Shown here one piece after another: positions 1-5,668 of a stretch of DNA of 9,702 nt. The notes beneath the pieces were generated by a model, which ran no database searches, was not told the DNA's origin, and was given only the letters and a program-made list of their open reading frames with translations. The stretch covers positions 1-9,702 of the forward strand of contig JALNWL010000089.1 in assembly GCA_023230905.1 (NCBI GenBank), in the 5' to 3' direction. The stretch comes from Syntrophales bacterium. GTDB taxonomy: Bacteria; Desulfobacterota; Syntrophia; Syntrophales; UBA2251. Positions within the stretch are counted from its first letter, which is position 1; each line of letters begins with the position of its first letter. A program made the translations under genes and the position numbers.

Positions 1-537
1 GGCTGCGGCATCGCCGTTCCCTCCGTCTGGCTCACGGAGCTGTATCCCCAGGCGCGCGTATTCGGCATCGATCCGGACGAGGAGCGGATCCGCGTCGCCC
101 GGCAGGCGATGGGCCCGCGCGGCGAGATGCGGACCGGGCTCGCACCCGAACTCGACGACCTGCCGGAGGAGGCCGACACGGCCCTCGTGCTCGACGTCAT
201 CCACATGCTCGACGAAGCGGCCTGGCGGAGAACCCTCGCCGTTCTGCATGCAAAACTGATCCCCGGCGGCCGGCTCATTCTGCGGGCCACCGTTCCCGCG
301 GAACGGCCCTTCCCCTGGAAGCGGCGCCTGGAGGAGTTCCGCCTGAAGTTCCATCGCCTGGCCCCCCATTACCGGAGCCGGACGGCGATCATGGCAGGGA
401 TCGCGGTGGCCGGTTTTCATCTCGAAACGGTGGAGGCGGACGGGCCGGGCGGCGAAGAGGTCTGGTTCGTCGCCGTCCGGTCCCCGTCGGACCCCATCGA
501 AGTGGCATCGAGGACATCGGAGGGGGTGCGGCCGTGA
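1..537 (+). CDS. SAM-dependent class I methyltransferase, 5'-truncated
   Basis: The open frame runs from the first base of the window to TGA at 535-537, giving 178 residues of C-terminal sequence; the true start lies outside the window. The visible part opens with GCGIAVPS, the glycine-rich motif I of class I SAM-binding folds. Motif II follows with an acidic residue (VFGIDPDEERI), which normally holds the ribose. Then come DVIHML (motif IV-like) and LIPGGRLILR (the 'PGG' loop before strand 5). These support a soluble methyltransferase; the substrate cannot be read from the sequence. The downstream acyltransferase gene overlaps its stop by 4 bp, so the two are translationally coupled. That pairing is seen in lipid and aryl-polyene-type clusters, so a lipid or polyene aromatic-head methylation role is possible, but this is inferred from context only. 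Plus-strand GC-rich codon use matches the neighbours. Confidence 0.85.
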   Translation, partial: GCGIAVPSVWLTELYPQARVFGIDPDEERIRVARQAMGPRGEMRTGLAPELDDLPEEADTALVLDVIHMLDEAAWRRTLAVLHAKLIPGGRLILRATVPAERPFPWKRRLEEFRLKFHRLAPHYRSRTAIMAGIAVAGFHLETVEADGPGGEEVWFVAVRSPSDPIEVASRTSEGVRP

Positions 538-1442
538 AGGACCGTTTCTACCGCTTCCTGACCTTCCTGACGCGGCACCTGGGCGCGTGGGTCTTTCTTC
601 TGGTCGCCTGGTTCATCGCCACGGGCTACTTCCTCTTCTTCCCGCGCCGCGTCGCCGTCAGCGTGCGCTTCTACCGCCGCCTGCTTCCCGGCCGATCGCG
701 TTTCCACCCCCTGTGGTGCGCGTGGCGGCAGTATCACCACTTCGTGCGCGTCTTCCTGGACCGGTTCCTGCTGACGGAGGGGGCGGATCTCCCGACGACG
801 TATGAAGGCTGGGACCATCTGGTGGAGGCGGCGGAGAGCGGCCGGGGCGGCATCGTGCTCATGTCCCACGTGGGAAACTGGGAGATCGCCGCCCACCTCC
901 TCAAGCACTATGGACGGAGCCACCCGAGCATGAAACTGCTCCTGTATCTGGGGGAGAAACACCGGGAGCAGATCGAGCGGCGGCAGAAGAAGAGCGTCGC
1001 CAGGAACGGCATCCGGGTCATTGCCGTGCCGGAGGAGGGGGGCTCGCCGATGGACATCGTCGAGGGGCTGAATTTCCTGCGGGAAGGGGGGCTGGTGTCC
1101 ATGACGGGCGACCGCCTCTGGGGGCGGGACCCGCGGACCGTCGACGTCCGGTTTGCGGGCGCTCGCGCCCGGATTCCGGAGACGCCATTCGTTCTCGCCC
1201 TGATGTCGGGGGCACCGCTCCTGATCTTTTTTGCCTACCGCACGCGCGGGGGGGTGTACCAACTGATCACGAAGCCGCCCCTGACCGTCCGGGCGGCCTC
1301 GCGGAGCGAGCGCACGGACGCCATTACCGCCGCGGCGCAGACCTACGCCGACACCCTCGAGGAGACGGTGCGTGCCCATCCCTTCGAGTGGTACCACTTC
1401 GAGCCGTTTCTTCTCGAAGACCCCGCGGCCGGGCCGGGTTAA
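534..1442 (+). CDS. LpxL/HtrB-family lysophospholipid acyltransferase
   Basis: 302 residues from a GTG start that overlaps the upstream TGA as GTGA. A GGAGGGGG ribosome site lies about 8 bases before it. A single hydrophobic segment at about residues 17-36 fits the N-terminal membrane anchor of inner-membrane LpxL-type enzymes. The catalytic H-x4-D/E motif is present as HVGNWE (H112, E117), preceded by a hydrophobic strand (GGIVLMS). A second conserved region, SMTGDR (189-194), matches the family's later block, and the C-terminal HPFEWYHFEPF resembles the conserved 'P-x-x-W' end. The family transfers acyl chains from acyl-ACP to a lipid acceptor at the cytoplasmic face. The true lipid A enzymes LpxL/LpxM have the same fold, and aryl-polyene clusters carry a close relative. 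With a methyltransferase directly upstream, the cluster-associated type is more likely than canonical lipid A synthesis; this last step is inference. Confidence 0.85.
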   Translation: MKDRFYRFLTFLTRHLGAWVFLLVAWFIATGYFLFFPRRVAVSVRFYRRLLPGRSRFHPLWCAWRQYHHFVRVFLDRFLLTEGADLPTTYEGWDHLVEAAESGRGGIVLMSHVGNWEIAAHLLKHYGRSHPSMKLLLYLGEKHREQIERRQKKSVARNGIRVIAVPEEGGSPMDIVEGLNFLREGGLVSMTGDRLWGRDPRTVDVRFAGARARIPETPFVLALMSGAPLLIFFAYRTRGGVYQLITKPPLTVRAASRSERTDAITAAAQTYADTLEETVRAHPFEWYHFEPFLLEDPAAGPG

Positions 1443-1449
1443 TGAACGC

Positions 1450-1471
1450 CGCGGCGTCCGGCGCCGTGTTT
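1450..1471 (+). terminator. Candidate intrinsic terminator after the acyltransferase gene
   Basis: Only 27 bases separate the stop at 1442 from the convergent crotonase stop at 1470. They contain a 7-bp stem (1450-1456 with 1462-1468, one G-U pair) and a 5-base loop, followed by TTTATCCCTTTTT. The T-run is interrupted and lies in the 3' end of the opposing gene, so this is a plausible but imperfect terminator for plus-strand transcripts. Confidence 0.45.
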
Positions 1472-2246
1472 ATCCCTTTTTGGAAAACCCCGCGAGCAGT
1501 CGATCGAGCATGATCCCGAAGTCGGGCGCCGTCGTCGCCTCCAGGAGCGCCGCATGCTCGACCGACAGGTGAACAAGCAGATCCATTCCCGCCGAGCCGT
1601 AGACCATGCGCTTGATGGCCGACGCCGTCTTGGCCGGGATGGCGGCGATGCGCTCGGCGATGGCCTGGGTCTCTTCGATAAGCCGGTCTTCGGGGAAAAA
1701 CTTCGTGATGATTCCCATCTTTTCGGCCTCGCGCTCGTGGATGTCCTCGCCCAGGAGCGCCACTTCCAGAGCCCTGGCGGTTCCGATGAGCCTGGGCAGG
1801 GTCCAGTTGATGCCTCCGTCGCCGGTGAGCCCGATGGTGGAATAGGCGTAGCGCAGGCGCACCCGCTCGGTGGCCACCCGGACGTCCGAGGCCAGGGCGA
1901 GGGCGAGACCGTATCCAGCCGCGAGGCGGTTGACGGCGGCCAGGACCGGCTTGGGGCTCTGCCGGACCTCGACGATCGCCCGATGCGCGATGGTGGCGAG
2001 TTCCCCGATGATGCGGGTGGGATCCGGGGCCGCGGTGACCTCCGTCACGTCTGCGCCGACGGAGAAGGATTTGCCCGCACCCGCGAAGACGATGACCCGT
2101 GTGGCCGGATCGTCGACGGCGCGGACCAGGGCCGAGAAGGCCCCCTTCGCCAAGTCGAGGTTGAAGGCATTGTAAACCTCCGGCCGGTTGAAGATGATCC
2201 AGGAGACCGGACCGCGGGCTTCCGTCAGGACGATTTCTTGAGACAT
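1470..2246 (-). CDS. Enoyl-CoA hydratase/isomerase (crotonase) family protein
   Basis: 258 residues from ATG at 2246. That start is chosen over the more upstream ATG at 2321 because a strong AGGGGGGAGGAA ribosome site sits just before it and because family members begin at this point. The crotonase fold is clear. The first oxyanion-hole segment is GKSFSVGADV (58-67), the second is NRLAAGYGLALALASDV (106-122), and GLTGDGG with TLPRLIG follows at 139-155. Compared with rat mitochondrial hydratase, the two catalytic glutamates (E144, E164) are replaced by A115 and Y135. An aspartate (D143) sits where enoyl-CoA isomerases such as PaaG carry their catalytic acid (usual GLVPDGG). It is therefore more likely an isomerase or another crotonase-type acyl-CoA enzyme than a hydratase; the substrate is unknown. 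It is monocistronic, convergent with the acyltransferase gene, and has its own promoter. Confidence 0.85.
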   Translation of the reverse strand: MSQEIVLTEARGPVSWIIFNRPEVYNAFNLDLAKGAFSALVRAVDDPATRVIVFAGAGKSFSVGADVTEVTAAPDPTRIIGELATIAHRAIVEVRQSPKPVLAAVNRLAAGYGLALALASDVRVATERVRLRYAYSTIGLTGDGGINWTLPRLIGTARALEVALLGEDIHEREAEKMGIITKFFPEDRLIEETQAIAERIAAIPAKTASAIKRMVYGSAGMDLLVHLSVEHAALLEATTAPDFGIMLDRLLAGFSKKG

Positions 2247-2351
2247 GCGCTGTTCCTCCCCCCCTTGATGATTACCGTTCCGGGCGTGCGATGAACGGTC
2301 GGAACCGCCCCGGGTCCGCACCCCTCTCGAGGCGGACGCCGCGCGCTTCGA

Positions 2352-2380
2352 ATTATACGGGACCCCAAGCGTTATGCAGA
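2352..2380 (-). promoter_or_regulatory. Putative sigma70-type promoter of the crotonase gene
   Basis: On the minus strand a perfect TATAAT lies at 2357-2352. Seventeen bases upstream is TCTGCA (2380-2375), matching 3 of 6 bases of the -35 consensus. Transcription would begin near 2345, leaving a leader of about 100 bases before ATG 2246. This promoter position excludes a much longer crotonase protein. The -10 is convincing; the -35 is weak. Confidence 0.5.
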
Positions 2381-2389
2381 CGGGTCCCG
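2358..2389. repeat. 8-bp inverted repeat over the crotonase promoter
   Basis: CGGGACCC (2358-2365) and GGGTCCCG (2382-2389) are perfect inverted copies separated by 16 bases. They bracket the -35 and spacer and abut the -10. Each arm also contains its own GGGwCCC palindrome, with centres 23 bp apart, about two helical turns. This suits a dimeric repressor operator, but the cognate regulator is not in the window. Confidence 0.35.
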
Positions 2390-2462
2390 GGCGTCGTCAT
2401 CCGGCGCCGGCTCGATCGAAAGGCCCCTTCACGCCGTCGTTCCCGCCCGAAGCTCCGCTTTT

Positions 2463-3809
2463 TCAGCTAGGGGTCACGTCGGACAAGAGCTGTTCGATTT
2501 TTTCCCGGTCGATCTTACCGTTCGGCAGCGTAGGGATCTCCGCGGCGATCCGGAGGCGGCGCGGACGGGCATGAGGCTCGCCCATCGTCTGGACGGCCGC
2601 CTTGAGTTCCGCCGGATCGAGGTCGCCCGCCACGAGGGCCGCGAGTTCCACCTGGCGCCCCCGCTTCAGGGGAAGGGCCAGAACGTGCGCGTCCTTCACG
2701 CCGGGAAGGCGCCTCAGCCGGTTCCGGACCTCCTCCAGATCCACCCGCTTTCCGCCGACCTTGACGATGCCGTCTGCTCGGCCCAAGAGCCGGAAGCCGT
2801 CTTGCGCCGGGGCGACGCGGTCTGAGGTCAGAAAATATCCCTCCGCGTCCCGCGGCAGATCCGGGGAGATGAACGCCGAGCGTACCGCGAGGCGATCGGA
2901 GACGATCTTCCAATCCACGACGCGGAAGGGGATGCAGACGCCCGCGGCGGACGGGTCGGTGCGCAGGGCGATCCCTCCGGTTTCCGTCGAGCCGAAGATC
3001 TCCGTGACGGGCAGGCCCGTTCTTTCCCGGAAGAAGGCGCCGTCCTCGGCGTCCACGGCGCCAGCTGACGAGAGGGCGAGACGGAGCGAAAAGCGCTTCA
3101 GATCAGCCGTTTTGAGTGCGCGATAATGGATGGGGACGCAGACCAGGACCGTGACGTCGGCCGAGGCGAGGGCGGCGAGGATTTCCCTCGGGAACAGGCA
3201 GGTTCCGGGAAGAATCCGGGCCTCCGCGGCGAACGGCAGAAGCACGGAGCACAGGAGCCCGTAGATGTGCTGCGGCGGGACGGTGGCGAGCAGCCGGTCG
3301 CTCTTTCGGATGCCCAGGGTTCGGGCCAGGAAGAACGCCTCTCCGAACAGGTTCCGGGGGGTCTTGGACCAGGAACGGGGCTTGCCGGTCGATCCGCCGG
3401 TAAAGAGAGTCAAAAAAACCTCGTCGGGGGAGCGGACGGGGGCGAGATCGCCGTGCTCCGGCCGGCGGGTCTCGCAGGGGACGGCCTCCACGCCGGCGGG
3501 GATATCGGGTGCGGTGTCCGTCAGGATGCGATGGAAGGGCAGGACCTCGCGGACCTCTTCCAGGACCCGGCGGTCATAGGCGTGGGGCAGGATGAAACGG
3601 GGACCGCCGGCCAGGGAGGCCAGGAGCGCCGCGAGGAGAAGCGAACGATCCTGGAGGCACAGGCAGACCGGCGCATCCTCCGGCTCGCGGAGTCGGGTGA
3701 AGGCATCCCGGATGCCCCTTGCCTGCAGGCAGATGTCGCCCAGGGTGCTGACGCCGTCGACATACGGACGGTCGGGATCCGAGAGGCGGGAAAAGATGGA
3801 TTCGATCAT
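2463..3809 (-). CDS. AMP-dependent acyl/aryl ligase (ANL superfamily, short form)
   Basis: 448 residues, shorter than the roughly 500-600 usual for acyl-CoA synthetases. Adenylate-forming motifs are present in order. The phosphate-binding A3 is LTLFTGGSTGKPRSWSKT (133-150), A5 is FGSTETGG (272-279), the A7 aspartate is D330 in FLTSD, and the A8 hinge is GRADGIVKVGGKRVDLEE (343-360). The A10 lysine is K432 in PNGKIDR. The enzyme is therefore probably active and adenylates a carboxylate for transfer to CoA or a carrier protein. The compact N-terminus and the A3 variant FTGGSTGKPRSWSKT resemble ligases of aryl-polyene-type clusters, where an aromatic or fatty starter acid is loaded on an acyl carrier protein; that substrate is inferred. 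It starts 3 bp after the yggS stop with a GAGG ribosome site and is the last gene of the maf-yggS operon. Confidence 0.85.
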   Translation of the reverse strand: MIESIFSRLSDPDRPYVDGVSTLGDICLQARGIRDAFTRLREPEDAPVCLCLQDRSLLLAALLASLAGGPRFILPHAYDRRVLEEVREVLPFHRILTDTAPDIPAGVEAVPCETRRPEHGDLAPVRSPDEVFLTLFTGGSTGKPRSWSKTPRNLFGEAFFLARTLGIRKSDRLLATVPPQHIYGLLCSVLLPFAAEARILPGTCLFPREILAALASADVTVLVCVPIHYRALKTADLKRFSLRLALSSAGAVDAEDGAFFRERTGLPVTEIFGSTETGGIALRTDPSAAGVCIPFRVVDWKIVSDRLAVRSAFISPDLPRDAEGYFLTSDRVAPAQDGFRLLGRADGIVKVGGKRVDLEEVRNRLRRLPGVKDAHVLALPLKRGRQVELAALVAGDLDPAELKAAVQTMGEPHARPRRLRIAAEIPTLPNGKIDREKIEQLLSDVTPS

Positions 3810-3812
3810 CGG

Positions 3813-4514
3813 TCATCCTCGAGCGGGGCGTTCCCCGAAGATGAGGCGACCGATCCGGACGATCGTGGCCCCTTCCTCGATGGCAACCCGGTAGTCCTGG
3901 GACATGCCCATGGACAGTTCCTCCATGACACAGCATTCGAGGCACTCGGCCCGGATCTGATCCCGAAGACGCCTCAGGGCGGCGAAGCAGGGCCGGGATG
4001 CCTCCGGGTCGTCGGACCAGGGGGGCAGGGTCATCAGGCCCCGCACCGACACGTTTTTGAGGGCCGAGACGGCGTGAACCAGCGGCAGGGCCTGGGAAAG
4101 CGGGACGCCGCTCTTGGACGCCTCGCTGGTGACATTGACCTCGATCAGGATATGCGTGACGCGGCCCGCGGCGGCCGCACGCCGGTCGATCTCCTCCGCC
4201 AGGCCGATCCGGTCCACCGAATGGATCAGGGTGAAGAGCTTCACGGCCTGTTTGGCCTTGTTCGTCTGCAGATGACCGATGCCGTGCCAGGGCACGTCCG
4301 TGCCCAGGCGTTCGATCTTCCGCCGGGCCTCCTGGACGTAGTTTTCCCCCAGGACGTCGACACCGGCGGCGAGGGCTTCCCGGATTCGCGCCTCGTCCAC
4401 CGTCTTGGTGACGGCCATGAGACGGACGGCGGAGGGGGGGCGGCCGCTCTTCGCGGCGGCGTCGGCCATGTCCTTACGGATGCGGCGGATGCGTGCGGCG
4501 ATCGTGTCGTTCAT
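3813..4514 (-). CDS. YggS/PLPBP-family pyridoxal phosphate homeostasis protein
   Basis: 233 residues, the usual family length. Family landmarks are all present: AVTKT with the PLP-binding lysine K37, GENYVQE (56-62), HGIGHLQTNK (77-86), SMGMSQDYRVAI (201-212) and VRIGRLIFG (219-227). Members have the alanine-racemase-like TIM barrel without the second racemase domain, bind PLP, and are thought to buffer PLP and influence amino-acid and vitamin B6 balance in the cytoplasm rather than catalyse a reaction. The ATG overlaps the stop of maf by 4 bp (ATGA), implying translational coupling. In many bacteria yggS lies beside proC or cell-division genes; here it sits between maf and a ligase. Identification is firm, although the cellular role is known only in general terms. 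Confidence 0.95.
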   Translation of the reverse strand: MNDTIAARIRRIRKDMADAAAKSGRPPSAVRLMAVTKTVDEARIREALAAGVDVLGENYVQEARRKIERLGTDVPWHGIGHLQTNKAKQAVKLFTLIHSVDRIGLAEEIDRRAAAAGRVTHILIEVNVTSEASKSGVPLSQALPLVHAVSALKNVSVRGLMTLPPWSDDPEASRPCFAALRRLRDQIRAECLECCVMEELSMGMSQDYRVAIEEGATIVRIGRLIFGERPARG

Positions 4515-5167
4515 GGGGTTTCCTCCGGGGCAAAGACGATGACGCCGGCCTGCTTCAGGGTATCCACCACTTCGGCCAGGGGCAGGCCCACGACATTGGT
4601 GTAGGAGCCCCGGATCTCCCGGATGAAAAAGGCGCCCCGGCCCTGGACGGCGTAGGCCCCGGCCTTGTCGAAGGGTTCCCCCGACCGCACGTACCAGGCC
4701 ATCTCGTCGGCCGGAATCTCCTTGAAGCAGACGGAGGATTCGACCGCCCCGGTGAGGGAGAGCCCCCGGTCATGGCGGCAGAGGGAGAATCCCGTGAAGA
4801 CCCGGTGCTCCCGGCCGCTCAGTTTGCCCAGCATGTCCATCGCCTCCGGCGGCGATCCCGGTTTACCCAGGATTTCGTCCCCGATGACCACGATCGTATC
4901 GGCGCCCATCACCCAAGCATGCGGATGCCGGCGGGCGACCGTCTCCGCCTTGGTCCGGGCCAAGCGCCGGCAGTGGTCCGCCGGCGCCTCCCCCGGCAGA
5001 AAGGTCTCGTCGACGCCGCTCGTCCGGGTCTCGAAATCCAGTCCCAGGCGACGGAGGAGTTCGACGCGACGAGGGGAGGCCGAGGCCAGGATGAGCGGCC
5101 CCGTCATCGCGATGCGCGCGGCGGAGGGCTCAGCCCCCGCCCGAGAATTCCCGTCCTGAAGATGCAT
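4511..5167 (-). CDS. maf: Maf/YhdE-type nucleoside triphosphate pyrophosphatase
   Basis: 218 residues from ATG 5167. An ATG at 5311 is open in frame but lies upstream of the promoter (-35 at 5237-5242), so it cannot be used from it. ATG 5107, giving 198 residues and starting next to the conserved LILASASPRR, is the main alternative but lacks a clear ribosome site. Conserved features are ASASPRR (28-34), SGVDET (50-55), the catalytic aspartate D90 in MGADTIV, K102 in GKPG and Q175 in AVQGRGAFFI, followed by GSYTNVVGLPL. The glutamine and GSYTN pattern matches the YhdE branch, which hydrolyses dTTP/UTP and modified nucleotides to monophosphates. The YceF (m7GTP) branch differs. It acts in the cytoplasm as a house-cleaning enzyme and is linked to cell-division arrest when overexpressed. 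It is the first gene of the operon. Confidence 0.93.
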   Translation of the reverse strand: MHLQDGNSRAGAEPSAARIAMTGPLILASASPRRVELLRRLGLDFETRTSGVDETFLPGEAPADHCRRLARTKAETVARRHPHAWVMGADTIVVIGDEILGKPGSPPEAMDMLGKLSGREHRVFTGFSLCRHDRGLSLTGAVESSVCFKEIPADEMAWYVRSGEPFDKAGAYAVQGRGAFFIREIRGSYTNVVGLPLAEVVDTLKQAGVIVFAPEETP

Positions 5168-5192
5168 GGTGCCCCGCTTTTCAAGAAATCCC

Positions 5193-5221
5193 TTGCCTGA
5201 TTTTTCCCACCGTCCTATAGA
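5193..5221 (+). promoter_or_regulatory. Putative promoter of the selenoprotein gene
   Basis: On the plus strand TTGCCT (5193-5198, 4 of 6 matches) is followed after 17 bases by TATAGA (5216-5221, 4 of 6 matches). Transcription would begin near 5228. Its -10 shares the palindromic CTATAG with the opposing maf -10, so the two polymerases could not bind together. Confidence 0.5.
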
Positions 5222-5242
5222 GGAACCGTGCCGCCCTGTCAA
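5214..5242 (-). promoter_or_regulatory. Promoter of the maf-yggS-ligase operon
   Basis: On the minus strand a perfect TTGACA (5242-5237) is followed after 17 bases by TATAGG (5219-5214). Transcription should start near 5207, about 40 bases before ATG 5167. It fixes the maf start downstream of 5207. Confidence 0.75.
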
Positions 5243-5270
5243 GCGGCGTTCGACGGCGCGGGGTGGCACG
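5227..5270 (+). promoter_or_regulatory. 10-bp leader hairpin / inverted repeat before the selenoprotein
   Basis: CGTGCCGCCC (5227-5236) pairs with GGGTGGCACG (5261-5270) over ten positions, with one G-U pair and a 24-base loop. The stem would sit at the very 5' end of the predicted transcript, where such structures commonly protect mRNA. On DNA it also covers the maf -35, so it could equally be a protein-binding dyad. No attenuator-like T-run follows. Confidence 0.4.
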
Positions 5271-5296
5271 AACCCTGCGGGCGGGAGGCGATCGAC

Positions 5297-5647
5297 ATGA
5301 GGTTTTGGCAAGGCACCGGGTCAGGGATGATCGGCGTGGGGCTGATCCTGCTGCTGGCGGCGCCGGTGATGGCCGCCACGCGGCACGTGCAGATGGATAT
5401 TCCCGGATGCATGACCTGAAGCGGCTATGCGAGGATAAGTTCTATCCTCAAGCAAATCGAAGGCGTCACGTGCTACCGGGCGACGGGCAAGAATGAGTTG
5501 ACGGTCGTTTACCGGGACGAAGAGGTCAGCCTTGAAACCATCCTGGAGGCCCTGCGCAGAGGGGGCGTCGAATGGCGGGGCAAACCCACCTCCCTGCCGG
5601 GCTTGCCCCCCGGGGCGTCTCCGGGGGAACCCGCGCGCAGCTCCTAG
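5297..5647 (+). CDS. Probable selenoprotein: exported HMA/MerP-like protein with CxxU motif
   Basis: Reading through the in-frame TGA at 5417-5419 gives 116 residues with selenocysteine at position 41; TAG at 5645-5647 ends the frame. The start ATG 5297 has GGGAGG eight bases upstream. Residues 1-26 form a signal peptide (hydrophobic core GVGLILLLAAP, cleavage after VMA), so the mature protein is periplasmic. The mature part follows the heavy-metal-associated beta-alpha-beta-beta-alpha-beta pattern: strand HVQMDIPG, helix around ARISSILKQIEGV, strand ELTVVYRDEEV, helix LETILEALRRGGV. At the usual GMTCxxC site it reads GCMT-Sec-SG, giving C38-x-x-U41, a redox-type motif. Another Cys is C59. 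The tail (about 98-116) is Pro/Gly-rich. The evidence for Sec is the family fit spanning both sides of the TGA and the downstream hairpin. A redox or metal/selenium-handling role is inferred. The alternative is a pseudogene with a point mutation. Confidence 0.85.
5417..5454 (+). promoter_or_regulatory. Bacterial SECIS-like element after the in-frame UGA
   Basis: The UGA (5417-5419) is followed by a perfect 7-bp stem, GAGGATA (5431-5437) with TATCCTC (5443-5449), closing an AGTTC loop. Three further pairs, TGC 5428-5430 with GCA 5452-5454, extend it across an AA bulge. The loop has G as its second base followed by U, and that G is 20 bases after the UGA. Both match the known bacterial SECIS rules (a G in the first two loop bases, G-U recognised by SelB in E. 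coli fdhF). Confidence 0.8.
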
Positions 5648-5668
5648 CCTTCGCCCAATTGCCCGCCC

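Noticed and set aside
1447..1458. Perfect 12-bp palindrome ACGCCGCGGCGT between convergent genes
   Set aside because: It overlaps the better terminator-like stem and lacks a loop. It is likely an accident of GC-rich sequence.
417..2294. Antisense open frames opposite the acyltransferase (417-1397) and crotonase (1554-2294) genes
   Set aside because: Composition is typical of GC-rich shadows and there is no ribosome site or domain. The opposite strands encode convincing enzymes.
3126..4604. Long plus-strand open frame antisense to yggS and the ligase
   Set aside because: It is a shadow frame caused by high GC. Its translation is Gly/Asp/Arg/Gln-rich without a family, while the minus strand encodes clear conserved proteins.
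5228..5419. A short stand-alone plus-strand ORF ending at TGA 5419
   Set aside because: Its upstream GTG/ATG region lies before the good ribosome site at 5283-5288, it ends in the middle of a fold, and the same frame continues in character after the TGA. It is the front half of the selenoprotein.
5417..5419. The TGA as an ordinary nonsense mutation in a decaying gene
   Set aside because: There are no other stops or frameshifts, the ribosome site, signal peptide and codon use are intact, and a SECIS-like hairpin sits at the right distance. It is kept as the main alternative but is less likely.
5607..5627. 7-bp CCCCCGG/CCGGGGG inverted repeat near the 3' end of the selenoprotein gene
   Set aside because: It is inside the Pro/Gly-rich coding tail with no T-run after it, so it is not supported as a terminator.
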